Source: Sulfurisphaera ohwakuensis
Lineage (GTDB): Archaea > Thermoproteota > Thermoprotei_A > Sulfolobales > Sulfolobaceae
Reading direction: 5' to 3'
NCBI RefSeq assembly: GCF_009729055.1
Contig: NZ_CP045484.1
Location: forward strand, 1,612,001-1,676,000
Length of the DNA: 64,000 nucleotides
Made by a program: the position numbers and the translations under genes. This document shows, one piece after another, positions 34,291 through 45,119 of the stretch (positions within the stretch are counted from its first letter, which is position 1; each line of letters begins with the position of its first letter). The notes beneath the pieces were generated by a model that searched no databases, had not been told where the DNA came from, and saw nothing but the letters and a program-made list of their open reading frames with translations.

Positions 34291-35445
34291 TCATCGTGTG
34301 ATCTCATCATTCCAGAACATCTTAAAGAAGAGTATTGATGACAAAACTACTGGAATTACTAGTAAAGTAATTGCTAAGGTTAAGCCTATGAAGATTGCTA
34401 TAAAACCAACAATAGCTGGAACTAAAAGGAATAATATATTGTTATACGCTAAGAAGTAGGAATTTACAGCGTTTCTTTCTTCTATCCTTGTAGCCCTACT
34501 TATCATTATTGTAGACATCGGGAATATTGAGCCATGAGGAATTCCTAATAGTGCTATTACGACTAGAAACAGAGAGTACGAAGGTGCATATAGTATTCCT
34601 ATTAGACCAGCTATGGTAATAAGTATTGAAACTAATAACGGCATTCTTAAATCCCTAAATGGTCTTATAGTCATTGACAACCTAGTTAAAAATGATATAA
34701 TATAGAAAGGTAAAAAGACAGAGTAAGCCTCAAAGTTAGATAAGTCAAACCTTTCTTTTGCTAAAATTGCTAAGAATGTTGTAAATGCTGCAAACGGTAC
34801 ATTATAGGTAGTTATTGATAAAATAGATGCAATTAATCCCTTATTTTTAAGCACAGAAATTCCAGATTCTTCTCTTTTTACATCAGGGAATTTTATGTTA
34901 AAGGAAATTATTGTTCCTAGGATAGCTAATGGTAAGAACCAAAGGAAAATTTGTCTGTAGTTAAACATTGTTAATAAATAAGACTCCAGAGCTGGGCCTA
35001 TTATTAGACTTAGGCTTAAACTTGTAGAATAAAGTGATAATAATCTCTCTGCCGATCTCCTATCCTTTGTTAAACTAGCTGCTGTGACGAGGTTTGGCAT
35101 TATAAAGCCAAAAACTAAACCGGCTAATGCTGAAATAATCCAAATAGTTATAACGTTTGAATAACTAAATAAGATTAATGAGAGTGCTATTATTACATTA
35201 GAAGCTATAAACACTTTTCTTCTAAGTTGTGCGTTTAATCTAGGATTAAGATAAGATGTTGAAAGAAAAGTAAAGGCAAACATGACTGTGGATAAAAGTC
35301 CAACTATAGAGTCTGGTAAAGAGAGAACATATTTTCCCAGAAGTGGTACTGTTGTGGTTACCATATTGTTTACTGATCTTGCTGATACTGTCATAAGGAC
35401 TAAAATAATCGAAGCTAAGATCAGGCTATTTCTATTCTCAGTCAT
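34291..35445 (-). CDS. MFS transporter
   Basis: 384 residues, about twelve transmembrane helices. The N-terminal half reads VSARSVNNMVTTTVPLLGKY and the family loop between helices 2 and 3 appears as YLNPRLNAQLRRKVFIAS, a degenerate form of the MFS signature. Helix 4-5 has GFIMPNLVTAASLTKDRRSAE, typical of multidrug or sugar-type MFS proteins. The gene is single and divergent from the metal permease at 35601. Substrate unknown. Confidence 0.85.
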   Translation of the reverse strand: MTENRNSLILASIILVLMTVSARSVNNMVTTTVPLLGKYVLSLPDSIVGLLSTVMFAFTFLSTSYLNPRLNAQLRRKVFIASNVIIALSLILFSYSNVITIWIISALAGLVFGFIMPNLVTAASLTKDRRSAERLLSLYSTSLSLSLIIGPALESYLLTMFNYRQIFLWFLPLAILGTIISFNIKFPDVKREESGISVLKNKGLIASILSITTYNVPFAAFTTFLAILAKERFDLSNFEAYSVFLPFYIISFLTRLSMTIRPFRDLRMPLLVSILITIAGLIGILYAPSYSLFLVVIALLGIPHGSIFPMSTIMISRATRIEERNAVNSYFLAYNNILFLLVPAIVGFIAIFIGLTLAITLLVIPVVLSSILFFKMFWNDEITR

Positions 35446-35600
35446 TGCAAAACTTAATTGTTGGGTGTCAAATTTAAGCTTTAATTATTACTTTTTAAAA
35501 TTTTTTAAAACATAATGAAGTTTTATCATTAATAATAGTATGAGTGGAACTCACTAGGATTCTCACTCATGTTTTTTATTTCCCGTTATAATGAGTAATC

Positions 35601-36143
35601 GTGCCACTGATAGTATTTGTAGTTATCTTAGCATTGGCAATATCCCACGCATTTGAACCAGATCATATAGTAACATTAAGATTGATGAAAACTAGGAGGG
35701 ACTATGCAGTATTTGGTCTCTCCCACGGAATCGGTTTTGCATTGATAGCATTACCCCTCGTAATTATACTTTCAATAATTCCAGAATTGGAACTAATTGG
35801 TGATCTTATAGGATTAGGGTTTTCTGTAGTTTTACTTTACGGAGAGATAGTAGGAAAAGAATTCGAATTTAATGTGTCAAAGTCTTTAGGATCTGGCATA
35901 CTTCAAGGGGCTTTTGCTATAACTCCTTCAAAGCTTGTTGTTGCAGTACTAGCTTCAGAAGTAGGTCTTCTCCTAGGGTTAACCTATATAGTTTTATTCG
36001 TGATAGTATCATCTTTGACAATCTTTTTAGTGGGCTTTCTTTTATCCTATATAAATGTTAAAAAGGATTTGAGTAGAATAATTAATATCTGTATAGCTCT
36101 CGTTACAATTATTTATATCCTGCTGAGTATACTAAAAATATGA
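35601..36143 (+). CDS. Nickel/cobalt-type permease (NicO/RcnA/UreH-like)
   Basis: 180 residues with about six helices. The key motif is in helix 1: ALAISHAFEPDHIVTLRLMK, an H-A-x-x-x-D-H sequence that binds the metal in nickel/cobalt transporters. A second conserved stretch is FGLSHGIGFALIALP. The protein is shorter than NixA-type transporters and closer to UreH/RcnA-like ones. The start is a GTG at 35601. Direction of transport is not clear. It is coupled by a 4-base overlap to the next gene. Confidence 0.8.
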   Translation: MPLIVFVVILALAISHAFEPDHIVTLRLMKTRRDYAVFGLSHGIGFALIALPLVIILSIIPELELIGDLIGLGFSVVLLYGEIVGKEFEFNVSKSLGSGILQGAFAITPSKLVVAVLASEVGLLLGLTYIVLFVIVSSLTIFLVGFLLSYINVKKDLSRIINICIALVTIIYILLSILKI

Positions 36144-36505
36144 GCTCAATTCAAATTGTATACGAGCCCTACAAAAAGATTATAGTTCATGAGATAATTG
36201 AATTTTCTTTTGAAGATTTAATTTCTGAAGTTTTAATGCAAGCTAGAGCTTTAGGAGGGACGTCAATACCAACAATAAATTGGTGTAATGGTATAGCATT
36301 TATAGTAACTCCATTTCCACCTACAGAAGATATTGTTAAGGAAATGTTAGCTGGAAACATACATTATGCTGGAGTATTATTCGCAAAAAAAGATAATTTT
36401 GAACCAGAAATTAGAGGTAATTTTGGGGTAGTCAGATTAGTAAATAGGTGTAATAACCCGAATTATAAGAAGTTAGCAGAATATTTAAAGTCATTCTCTA
36501 GATGA
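36140..36505 (+). CDS. Conserved hypothetical protein coupled to the metal permease
   Basis: 121 residues, soluble: MSSIQIVYEPYKKIIVHEII, then TSIPTINWCNGIAFIVTPFP and HYAGVLFAKKDNF. Two cysteines (C49 and C102) and several histidines could bind a metal, which would fit a partner of the upstream permease. The start overlaps that gene's stop by four bases. I do not recognise the family. Its end overlaps the convergent ABC gene by 15 bases. Confidence 0.65.
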   Translation: MSSIQIVYEPYKKIIVHEIIEFSFEDLISEVLMQARALGGTSIPTINWCNGIAFIVTPFPPTEDIVKEMLAGNIHYAGVLFAKKDNFEPEIRGNFGVVRLVNRCNNPNYKKLAEYLKSFSR

Positions 36506-37288
36506 ATACCGCCAGCAATACACTTCATTCCTATTAATTATAACTTTAGGTGGGAATAAGGTAACGCATGTTCTAAATAATTTTCTATCCTTTTTTGCAA
36601 AAGTGCAATAATCATGAAAAGGACAACCTCTAAAAGCCGGCTCACCTATGTAATTAACTTCTATCTTTTCTCCCTTTTTACCGATATTCAGAGTAGAGTT
36701 CTTTAACGCAAGTGTATAAGGATGGTAAAACTCAGTACTATTCGTAGAATATTCTAATAGTCTTCCGCCATAAATTACATATATTCTATCGCATATATTT
36801 ATATAATCAAGATCACTAAAGAAAAATAAGATTTTGAAATCTAATAGATTTGATATTTTAATTATCTCCTTTATAGCTAAGTTTTTCAATTGTTCCTCAA
36901 AAGTCTCCATGAAGTTTTCTACTATTAGAAGCTCTGTTTCACCAAATGCAACCTGAGCTAATTCTACTTTAAACTTTTCGAACTCAGATAATTCTTCTAA
37001 TTTAGCATTTTCATCTAGGTCTAAAAGGGAAAGAATAAATTGAGATCTTTTACCAAATCTTTTCTCATAAAGGTTGTATACCTCAGAGACTTTTAAGGGA
37101 ACGTTAATTCTGTCTCTAGGAATTATCCTAACCTTCCTTGTATCTATCTTTTTTACCAATATTTCTTCTATTTCTTCTTTATCCTTTCCAGAATTCCCAA
37201 TTATGCAACTTATTTTATGTATTTCTAAATCGATGTTTGAAATGAACTTCCCAGATATATTTTGTATTACCATGGGAATCCCAAACAT
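36491..37288 (-). CDS. Degenerate peptide-type ABC transporter ATPase (second copy)
   Basis: 265 residues aligned by eye to DppF/OppF. Every catalytic motif is damaged: Walker A is GNSGKDKE (31-38) with no S/T after the lysine, the signature reads LSEFE (100-104) instead of LSGGQ, Walker B is LLIVENF (D to E and E to N), and the H-loop histidine is serine (FFFSDLDY). The C-terminal cysteine motif of peptide transporters is intact (FRGCPFHDYCTFAKKDR through CVTLFPP and C-W-R). ATP hydrolysis is very unlikely. It overlaps the preceding ATPase gene by 22 bases and ends the operon. Confidence 0.8.
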   Translation of the reverse strand: MFGIPMVIQNISGKFISNIDLEIHKISCIIGNSGKDKEEIEEILVKKIDTRKVRIIPRDRINVPLKVSEVYNLYEKRFGKRSQFILSLLDLDENAKLEELSEFEKFKVELAQVAFGETELLIVENFMETFEEQLKNLAIKEIIKISNLLDFKILFFFSDLDYINICDRIYVIYGGRLLEYSTNSTEFYHPYTLALKNSTLNIGKKGEKIEVNYIGEPAFRGCPFHDYCTFAKKDRKLFRTCVTLFPPKVIINRNEVYCWRYSSRE

Positions 37289-38106
37289 TTTAACCTTCTA
37301 CCTCCTAGATCAACTAGCTTTGGAGTAATGTTTTTACAATTGAGAGTTGAAAACCTACAATTTTCACTATATATACATCCTTTCCCAATTAGGTTTTTTC
37401 CTTTCAATTCACCTCTAATTAAATCTATTGTATACGGATGATAAGGATATTCAATCACATTGTATCCTTCTTCTACTATTTCACCCCTATAAAGAACTAC
37501 AACATAGTCAGTTAATCTAGATATAACTGCTGGATCATTATCAAAAACAATAAGTTTCATATTGAATGTCTCTTTTAAATCCAAAATAGAGTTAATTAGA
37601 AGTTCTATTTCTAAAGTACTTAAATTATATTCAATGTCATCTATGAAGATATATTCTGGTTCAAGAAATGAAGCTAATGCTAATGCTGTCTTCTTTAATT
37701 CTAATGGTTTTAACTGATTCGGATAAGAGAAAAGTACCTCTTTCTTCATACCCAATATTTTTAAAATCTCTTCAGCAGTCTCTAAAATAGCCTCTTCATT
37801 TTCAATTCCATGGCTTATCCCAATTTCAATAAAGTGTGATGCTATATCGTAGATCGGATTAAATAATTTCATTGGATCATAAAATATAACAGAAATTTTA
37901 GTCCAATATATCTCTTCATTATATCTTGTAATATCTATGTCATCTAAGAGAATTCGTCCACTAAAATCTTTTGTCAACTTAAAAGTAGCATTTATTATTT
38001 CTTCCTTACCACTATCTCTTTGTCCTAATATTCCAGAATCTTCTTTAATCTCAAGTGAGAAACAGTTTAACTTTCCTTTTACGCTTAAACATTCGTACTT
38101 TAACAT
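37267..38106 (-). CDS. Degenerate peptide-type ABC transporter ATPase (first copy)
   Basis: 279 residues, DppD/OppD-like. Walker A reads GQRDSGKEE (28-36), keeping the lysine but lacking the S/T. The signature region is YPNQLKPLELKK in place of YPHELSGGMRQR. Walker B is EYIFIDDIEY, with aspartate at the catalytic glutamate position, and the H-loop reads VFDNDPAV (H to N). The C-terminal four-cysteine motif (GCIYSENCRFSTLNC and later C) is kept. It follows the DppC-like permease gene by two bases. Either the protein binds ATP without hydrolysis or it has another structural role. Confidence 0.8.
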   Translation of the reverse strand: MLKYECLSVKGKLNCFSLEIKEDSGILGQRDSGKEEIINATFKLTKDFSGRILLDDIDITRYNEEIYWTKISVIFYDPMKLFNPIYDIASHFIEIGISHGIENEEAILETAEEILKILGMKKEVLFSYPNQLKPLELKKTALALASFLEPEYIFIDDIEYNLSTLEIELLINSILDLKETFNMKLIVFDNDPAVISRLTDYVVVLYRGEIVEEGYNVIEYPYHPYTIDLIRGELKGKNLIGKGCIYSENCRFSTLNCKNITPKLVDLGGRRLKCLGFPW

Positions 38107-38108
38107 TT

Positions 38109-38876
38109 TTAAATCCTCCTTATTTCATCGGCTAATAATTGAAGTAGGATAAGTATAATACCCCTAAATATTGCTGGTATAAGAAACAGCCACCAGTCTG
38201 GAATTAAGTGTGATGCCGTATTAAGTAATGTAGTCAGAGTCGGATATCTCGGATCACCAACACCTCCAATAACACCCATAGCTGTGTAAGTAGATATTCC
38301 GTCTATAGCTGAAGGAATAATTAATTGAATAGTCTGCTTTACTCCCAAAACGTGAAAACCTATTCTTATTGGAATCCTTTTAATTATTATCCTTAACGAT
38401 TTCCCAATGGACTGAGTATAAATTACTTCAGCAATTTGTCTAGCAAAAAGGGGCCAACCAGTTAGGGCGACTATTATAGCAGTTACGAAAAAATTCGCTT
38501 TTAGTGATGTTCCAGTAGGTATGCCGTAAAACAATGCTATTGAAAGTAAGAAAGGTAATCTGGGTATAGAATTTATAGAGTCAGCAACTCTAACCATAGT
38601 AGTTCTTACTTTCCCTCCTATAATCCCTGCAATAACACCATAAGTTACTGATAGTAACGTCTCAAGTATGCCGACTATACTACCGAACACTAATGTGTTA
38701 ACTATTGCAACGGCATTTACATTTATCATATTTTCTCCATTGATATAAGTACCTAAAGGGTATGAGGGATTAGGTGGTGTTAATGGTTTCCCTTTAGGTA
38801 ATTGATAAAAGTCAAGGAATATACTTGAAGTTACAATAGAAATAAATAGTCCTAACAATACGTAAAGTCTAATCAT
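38109..38876 (-). CDS. Peptide-type ABC transporter permease (DppC-like)
   Basis: 255 residues with about six helices. The cytoplasmic EAA-like loop is seen near [20 protein letters not shown], with the earlier segment [20 protein letters not shown] and [18 protein letters not shown], both typical of DppC. Near the C-terminus are [20 protein letters not shown] and [11 protein letters not shown], which match 'dPxxPSWGxML' and 'WWxxxxPgl' of the family. It starts at the last base of the DppB-like gene. The EAA loop, where the ATPase docks, appears diverged. Confidence 0.85.
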   Translation of the reverse strand: MIRLYVLLGLFISIVTSSIFLDFYQLPKGKPLTPPNPSYPLGTYINGENMINVNAVAIVNTLVFGSIVGILETLLSVTYGVIAGIIGGKVRTTMVRVADSINSIPRLPFLLSIALFYGIPTGTSLKANFFVTAIIVALTGWPLFARQIAEVIYTQSIGKSLRIIIKRIPIRIGFHVLGVKQTIQLIIPSAIDGISTYTAMGVIGGVGDPRYPTLTTLLNTASHLIPDWWLFLIPAIFRGIILILLQLLADEIRRI

Positions 38877-40105
38877 TACCTAGTCACCCTTGGATCCATA
38901 ACACCATAAATAATATCAGTTATCAGATTAGATAACAGAGCAATAGTAGAATATAGTACCATTACTCCTTCTACTATTTTATAATCTCCATGAAATATGG
39001 CTATTTTTAATAACTCACCTAAACCTGGCCATAAGAATATTCCTTCAACTAGCATTTCAGCAAGTAACATTTCAATAAATGCTGAGGATATTGATGATAA
39101 CATTACTACCGTCACATTACCCAGTAAATGTCTATAAATTAGAATGGTTTCTTTTAATCCCTTGTAATTAGCTGGAATACTTTTTACATTAGATAGAAGT
39201 CTATTACTAAATATTCCTACATAGGGGAAAAATAAGGATATGAGTGGCATGAATAAGTAGGGGACTATATTCTCTTTTGGAGTACCATAAGGGAAGATAT
39301 TAAGGAAGAAATGTAAAAAGTAAATTACTATTATTGATAATACCCATGATGCTAATGCGGTACCAATGTATTTCCATTTATCAATAATATTTCTTAGCCT
39401 CCTATTGGTCAAACTATAAATTGAAAGAAATGCACTTAAATATACAGTTAGTGCAAAGGAGATTCCTAGAAGTAAAGAAGTATAAGCTAAGGCTGTTAAA
39501 ACTAGGCTAGTAACTGAAATTCCAAAATATGAACTGTTACCTAAATTAAATAAACTCATGTCATAAATAGTTTTTATTATATTTCTTCCATGAAGCGATT
39601 CGAGTATAATAACTACAGTTATTACTAGAATCATAGAGATTAAGAAGCTGGAAAATCTTTTGAGCACGTATCTATATAAGGAACCTCCTACAGCGTAACC
39701 TTTTGTTAGCTCTTCCCCTAGTATTCTTGATTGAAAGAATAAAGTTGTTCCTTTAAATCCAATAAATGAGGCTGTTAATACTAAAAAAAGGGAAAATGGA
39801 GAAAGATATGCGTATGGTTGTATATAACCATGTATAATATACACGTATCTTGTCGTTGTATTAAAATGATATATGTTAACATTCTTTAGAAATATAGTCT
39901 CATTGAAGGTAATTATTGTAGCATTCGGATTTCCATATACTAACACACTCCAATAATAGTCTTGCCATCCTGGTTGTGGATAAGCGATATTACTCTCATT
40001 ATAATAAAAGAGCATAATTTGTTTAGATTCTATCGAAATAAATGAAATAATTAAACCTAGTATTAAGAGAATTATAGAAATATAAAGTAAATATGAGCTT
40101 TTCAC
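38876..40105 (-). CDS. Peptide-type ABC transporter permease (DppB-like) with extra N-terminal domain
   Basis: 409 residues, about 70-90 longer than usual DppB. The first 180 residues hold two helices enclosing an extracytoplasmic domain with several N-x-T sequons ([18 protein letters not shown]). The remainder matches DppB, notably the C-terminal [20 protein letters not shown] and [24 protein letters not shown]-like box (gataaatattta, about 40130-40138) is about 26 bases upstream, so the transporter genes may have a promoter separate from the M32 gene 40 bases upstream. Confidence 0.85.
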   Translation of the reverse strand: MKSSYLLYISIILLILGLIISFISIESKQIMLFYYNESNIAYPQPGWQDYYWSVLVYGNPNATIITFNETIFLKNVNIYHFNTTTRYVYIIHGYIQPYAYLSPFSLFLVLTASFIGFKGTTLFFQSRILGEELTKGYAVGGSLYRYVLKRFSSFLISMILVITVVIILESLHGRNIIKTIYDMSLFNLGNSSYFGISVTSLVLTALAYTSLLLGISFALTVYLSAFLSIYSLTNRRLRNIIDKWKYIGTALASWVLSIIVIYFLHFFLNIFPYGTPKENIVPYLFMPLISLFFPYVGIFSNRLLSNVKSIPANYKGLKETILIYRHLLGNVTVVMLSSISSAFIEMLLAEMLVEGIFLWPGLGELLKIAIFHGDYKIVEGVMVLYSTIALLSNLITDIIYGVMDPRVTR

Positions 40106-40145
40106 AAAAAAGGGTTCAACAGTATGCTTAAATATTTATCTAAGA

Positions 40146-41618
40146 TCAAATACTTAGATACTTCTCTCTTAAATACTTAAGCAAATCATTAGGATCGTAA
40201 GTTTTTCCAAAAGCTCTCATTAGTAACTCTTTAGGAGAATAAGTAGCACCATACTTACATATTTTTTCACGTAACCATGATTTAACATTATCAAAATTTC
40301 CTTGGGATATATCATATTTCAAGTTCTTATAAGAAGAATATATCATTCCAGCTACTACATTGCCTAAAGTATATGTAGGGAAGTAACCTATTGACCCCTG
40401 AGACCAATGAATATCTTGTAAAACACCTTCACCATCATTTTTTGGTCTAATTCCTAAGTATTTTTCCATGAAATCATTCCATATTTCTGGTAATTCCTCA
40501 ACTTTAATATCTTCGTTCAGTAGCTTCTTCTCAATCTCATATCTTAACGCTATATGAAAATTATAAGTTACTTCATCAGCATCTACTCTAATCAAACTTG
40601 GCCTAACAGTATTTACATACTTGTGTAGCTCTTCTTCATCATACTCCTTCAAAAATGAAAGATTATTTTTCAAAATCGGAAAGACAAGATGAATAAACTC
40701 CTTACTTCTTCCTATTATGTTCTCCCAAAATCTAGATTGAGATTCATGAATTCCAGTAGATGCACCTTGGGCTAATGGAGTCATTTCTAGGCTTTTATCA
40801 ATAAGTAACTCATAAATAGCATGTCCACTTTCATGAACAACTGAGTAAATTGTCTCCTTGAAATCCTTCCCCTCATATCTAGTAGTTATTCTCACATCAC
40901 TCCCAGAAATTCTAATCGTAAAAGGATGAGCTGAAACATCCATTCTAAATGAGTCTTCCGGCATTTTTAGTAATTTCAGAATTTCTCTATTTACTTTTTC
41001 CATATCTTTAATCTCATATTCAACACTTTCTAATGGATGGGAAGCCGGATAATAGCCTTTTTCTCTTACTTTATCTAGTATGTCCTTTAGATTAGGGAGT
41101 AGTATATTGAATATTCTATCACCATCATCAACCGTAAATCCCTCTTCATATAGGTCTAAAAGTGCGTTATAGGGATGTTTTTCATATCCTAAATACTCAG
41201 CAATCTTCCTCTCCAAATCCACAATTTTCTCTAAATAGGGTTTAAACTTACCGAAATTTCCTTCATTCTTTGCATTTCTCCAAACTATTAACGCCTCAGA
41301 TATTATCTTGTCTAGCTCCTTAATTATCTCTATAGGAACTTTAACATAATACTTAATTTCTCTATTTAGTACCCTAATGAAACCTTTCTCTTCATCAGAT
41401 AAATTCTCTTTTCCTTCATATTTCTGAACCAAATTGTTAAGTTTTAGATATTCCTCCTTAATTAACTCACTAAATATTCCAGTAACTTCTCCTCTTATGG
41501 AAGCGTCAGCTGGGGGCATGTAAGTTTCTCTATCCCAACTCATTAAACTTAAAGCATAATTTAAACTCCAGATCTTTTTATATTCTTCAACGAGCTCTTT
41601 TATGTTCTCAAAAGGCAT
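40146..41618 (-). CDS. Carboxypeptidase Taq (M32 metallopeptidase)
   Basis: 490 residues, typical length for family M32. The zinc-binding HESGH motif is at residues 262-266 (VVHESGHAIYELL), with the downstream glutamate in TGIHESQSRFWENIIGRS. Other family motifs are SWDRETYMPP near the start, VRITTRYEGKD before the active site, and LGNVVAGMIY and the closing GKTYDPNDLLKYLREKYL. These cytoplasmic enzymes remove C-terminal residues from peptides. It is encoded just upstream of the peptide-type ABC genes on the same strand, which suggests shared peptide metabolism. Confidence 0.95.
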   Translation of the reverse strand: MPFENIKELVEEYKKIWSLNYALSLMSWDRETYMPPADASIRGEVTGIFSELIKEEYLKLNNLVQKYEGKENLSDEEKGFIRVLNREIKYYVKVPIEIIKELDKIISEALIVWRNAKNEGNFGKFKPYLEKIVDLERKIAEYLGYEKHPYNALLDLYEEGFTVDDGDRIFNILLPNLKDILDKVREKGYYPASHPLESVEYEIKDMEKVNREILKLLKMPEDSFRMDVSAHPFTIRISGSDVRITTRYEGKDFKETIYSVVHESGHAIYELLIDKSLEMTPLAQGASTGIHESQSRFWENIIGRSKEFIHLVFPILKNNLSFLKEYDEEELHKYVNTVRPSLIRVDADEVTYNFHIALRYEIEKKLLNEDIKVEELPEIWNDFMEKYLGIRPKNDGEGVLQDIHWSQGSIGYFPTYTLGNVVAGMIYSSYKNLKYDISQGNFDNVKSWLREKICKYGATYSPKELLMRAFGKTYDPNDLLKYLREKYLSI

Positions 41619-41684
41619 AATAAACTTATGATTTAGAGGTTTAAATTGATTAGTCTTATAAACTATAGATATATCTTTTTAATT

Positions 41685-44600
41685 ATGTTTGATGGACTAG
41701 CTAAATTTATCGTAAAAAGATGGTATATAGTAATAATTATTTGGATTGTGTTAATTATATTGGCAACACCCCTTTCTTCTCTTTTCTTAAAATCTGTAAG
41801 CTATCAAGTTGCGATTTCAGTACCGGGCAGTACATCAGCTAAAGCCGAGAATATTGTTTCAAACTACTTTAAGCTTCTAGGAGCTTCAGGCTCTAATGGA
41901 GTTTTAATAATAGAGGGTAATGTTAGTCAATATTCCTCATTTTTAGCTAATCTGACATCTTACGGCAATATCTCTATTTATGATTTCTATACAATAGAAA
42001 AAGGTATACTTAACACTACCCTTAACAAATTATACCCAGAGGTAGATAATTTATCTAATATATTTCTGAACATAAGTAAAGGTGAAAGTAACACTTCAGC
42101 AAAACTCTCCAATGAGTATTCTAATCTAACTTCTGAAATAAATAAGCTAGAAGAATTACATAATGGGACACTAGAAGTTGAGAACGAGTTTTTAAACGTC
42201 AGTGAGACAATAAATTCAACCGCGCTAAAGATTGAACAGCTTCATAACGCATTACAAGAAAACTATACTGCGTTTACTAAGATTCATAACGGAGAAATTG
42301 AAACAAATCAAACTATCTACAATCTGTCAAAGTTTCTGTTCGTTCCAGTATCATATTTCCTAGAAGTTTGGGAGGAAGTCTATAATCAAACGCATAACGT
42401 CACTTTCGCTAATCAAATTGCTTATGAAAAAGTATATCCGCAATTACCACAAGAAGAAAAACCATACTTCTCTTTATTTTACACCTATTGGAGCAATAAT
42501 GAAATAACACCGTTTAACATATATTTAGTTGCAGATGAGGCAGTATATGAAGCTTCAGAACATTTCTTTAACACAACACAGTTTGAGTTTGTTTCGTTTG
42601 TATTACACTACATTAACATAACAAACTTCAATAATATTTCAGTAATAGAAGAGGCAACAATAAGCTATTTCAATTATACTTATCATATACCCATTGAACT
42701 TGCAAAATTACTTCTTACACAATCTCCATTTCAAGTCCTTATCTCGGTTTATGAGGAAGAGACGGGACTTCCAGCAACTTTTCTTGAAGAAGTGTTTAAC
42801 TCTACTAACTTTAATGAGATAGCTTTACAACAAATAATTAGTAAAGTTAATTCAACTACAGAAAGACAATTTATACAGTGCGTTTATGAGAATATTTCTA
42901 AAACCCCAGTACAATTTGCAGTAAGTTATATTTCATTACATTATAATGTGAGCAAAGAACTCGTGTATACTATTTTATCTTTTAACACTACTGAAGATTA
43001 CATAAATTATGTATCTGGTATAGCCTCAAATAAGACAAATATACCTCAATGGTTCTTCATACAATTAATTAAATATGACAATGTAAGTAATCTTACAGCC
43101 TATCTATTCTCTTCACATTTAACTAAACTTTCCGCTCTTTTACAAAAGAGTAACCTTACTACTTTAGAACTTGCATATATGTTACAAACTAATGTGAGCG
43201 TAAGAGATTTAGCAGTAAAATTGATAGTCAATTATGCTAATTTCACACCGATTCTAACTGTTAACAAAAGTGAGCTAATTAATGTGGTATTAAGTAACGA
43301 GAGTGTTGAACAACTCATAGCCTCTAACACTTTCCCTATAGAGCCAATAAGTAACATAACCGACAATTTATATTCCTCAAACCTCTTCTTAGTCTTTATG
43401 AAGGGAAACTTTACTTATCAAGAAGCAATTAATTTCCAAAAATATATTCAAACAAAAATGGGATTGAAAACTTATCTGACTGGAGGGGAACCAATTAGTC
43501 ATCAGTTAAAGAATGTCGCTTCAAACGCTTATTCCATAGCAATTCCTGTGGGTATTATTCTAGCAATTATTCTTGCTGGGATTTACTTTAGGTCTTTTGT
43601 TGCTGCAATAATGCCCTTAACTATTTACATTTCAGCATATTTAGTTGCTTCAGTCTTTCTATGGTTAGTTGTAATAAAAATTCTCAATATTACAGTGAAC
43701 TTCCTAACACCTAGCGAAGTACTATTATTAGCTCTAGGTTTAGGCACAGATTATGTGGTATTTATAGCAGCAAGATATATTGAAGAGAGAAGAAAGAAAA
43801 AGAGTAAGGAGGAAGCTGTTTACGAGGCTGTTAAATGGGGCGGAAGGGCAGTAACGATAACTGCACTAATAGTTATGCTGTCCTTTTTATTTATTTATAT
43901 ATACAAAATACCATTTTTCTCGGATACAGCAATTTCCGATATGTTAGCTGTTGTAATTGTGTGGTTATCAGCAATAACCTTATTCCCGGCTATATTAAGG
44001 GGTGCTGGAGATAAGCTTTTCTTCCCTAGGAAATTCACAGAAAGTGAGAGTAAAAGAGTAACAATAAAAAGACCATCACTTTATGCTGGAATAATTTCAG
44101 CTATAGTCATTATTTCAGTAGTTATAGCTTTGTTCACTCCTCTAACACTAAATGTTTTAGCTTTACTACCGCCTTCTCAAGCAACACAAGGGGTTACGAT
44201 ATTAAGCAATAGGTTTACTTCAGCTAATATATTTCCAATTTATGTGGTTATTCCATACAATGGTACTTTTAATCAAACAGCATATAATTACGCAGTAAGT
44301 ATATATAAAGAGTTGTCTAGTATACCCGGAGTAACGGCGGTACAATCCCCTGTTTCGCCATATGGAGGAATAGTTAATTATAGTGAACTTGGAGAGTATA
44401 ATTATACTCAGTATTTCTCCCACGGTTATATGCTGTTTGTAGTAAATCAAAAATATCAACCATTCTCTAATCAAGCATTTCAAATTGTTCAGCAAATAGA
44501 AAAGATTATAAAGAACGGTTATGTTGGTGGAGGACCCGTAGACGCTTTTAACATTTATAATTTCGTTAAAACTAACTTCTTTATCATAGTAGGAGAAATA

Positions 44601-45095
44601 GCTGTCACAATGTTTATCCTATTGCTTATTATGACAAGGTCTTTAGCTGTTTCTGGAGTAATAATTTACACAATACTATCAGCTGTAGCAATAACTTTAG
44701 CTCTAGAAAGGTTAATATTTACTAATGTTCTTGGTTACTCGGTATTTGCTGTAGTGCCGATTTTCTTAGTTTCAATTATCATAGGTATAGGAATGGACTA
44801 TAATATTTTCTTAATAGCTAGGGTTCATGAAGAATTAGAAAAAGGAAATAACATGGAGACTGCAGTTGAAATTTCTGTTAGTAATTTAAGGTTAACAATA
44901 GCTTTTCTAGGCTTAATTTTTGCTGGTACATTAGGTTCATTAATGTTAGTAAAAGCTTCAATTTTGCAAGAATTAGGATTCGCATTTGCTGTAGCAGCTA
45001 TACTGGAAACTACTGTACTCTGGAGCTATTTAAGTCCCTCGTTATTGCTTATCCTTTACAGAAGATTTAAGATAAGGCCTAAGCTAATAGTATAA
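41685..45095 (+). CDS. MMPL/RND-family membrane transporter
   Basis: 1136 residues from the ATG at 41685; a TTG 13 codons upstream is possible but the TATA-like stretch at about 41656-41662 favours the ATG. An N-terminal helix ([20 protein letters not shown]) is followed by an unusually long extracytoplasmic region of about 570 residues with dozens of N-x-S/T sequons. Two six-helix bundles follow: the first has [20 protein letters not shown] (the G-x-D-Y proton-relay motif), the second [20 protein letters not shown]. This is the MMPL/SecDF-like pattern of proton-driven lipid or drug exporters. The kinase gene at 45120 follows in the same direction. Confidence 0.88.
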   Translation: MFDGLAKFIVKRWYIVIIIWIVLIILATPLSSLFLKSVSYQVAISVPGSTSAKAENIVSNYFKLLGASGSNGVLIIEGNVSQYSSFLANLTSYGNISIYDFYTIEKGILNTTLNKLYPEVDNLSNIFLNISKGESNTSAKLSNEYSNLTSEINKLEELHNGTLEVENEFLNVSETINSTALKIEQLHNALQENYTAFTKIHNGEIETNQTIYNLSKFLFVPVSYFLEVWEEVYNQTHNVTFANQIAYEKVYPQLPQEEKPYFSLFYTYWSNNEITPFNIYLVADEAVYEASEHFFNTTQFEFVSFVLHYINITNFNNISVIEEATISYFNYTYHIPIELAKLLLTQSPFQVLISVYEEETGLPATFLEEVFNSTNFNEIALQQIISKVNSTTERQFIQCVYENISKTPVQFAVSYISLHYNVSKELVYTILSFNTTEDYINYVSGIASNKTNIPQWFFIQLIKYDNVSNLTAYLFSSHLTKLSALLQKSNLTTLELAYMLQTNVSVRDLAVKLIVNYANFTPILTVNKSELINVVLSNESVEQLIASNTFPIEPISNITDNLYSSNLFLVFMKGNFTYQEAINFQKYIQTKMGLKTYLTGGEPISHQLKNVASNAYSIAIPVGIILAIILAGIYFRSFVAAIMPLTIYISAYLVASVFLWLVVIKILNITVNFLTPSEVLLLALGLGTDYVVFIAARYIEERRKKKSKEEAVYEAVKWGGRAVTITALIVMLSFLFIYIYKIPFFSDTAISDMLAVVIVWLSAITLFPAILRGAGDKLFFPRKFTESESKRVTIKRPSLYAGIISAIVIISVVIALFTPLTLNVLALLPPSQATQGVTILSNRFTSANIFPIYVVIPYNGTFNQTAYNYAVSIYKELSSIPGVTAVQSPVSPYGGIVNYSELGEYNYTQYFSHGYMLFVVNQKYQPFSNQAFQIVQQIEKIIKNGYVGGGPVDAFNIYNFVKTNFFIIVGEIAVTMFILLLIMTRSLAVSGVIIYTILSAVAITLALERLIFTNVLGYSVFAVVPIFLVSIIIGIGMDYNIFLIARVHEELEKGNNMETAVEISVSNLRLTIAFLGLIFAGTLGSLMLVKASILQELGFAFAVAAILETTVLWSYLSPSLLLILYRRFKIRPKLIV

Positions 45096-45119
45096 AAGCT
45101 ATATTTTTTATTTCTATAT

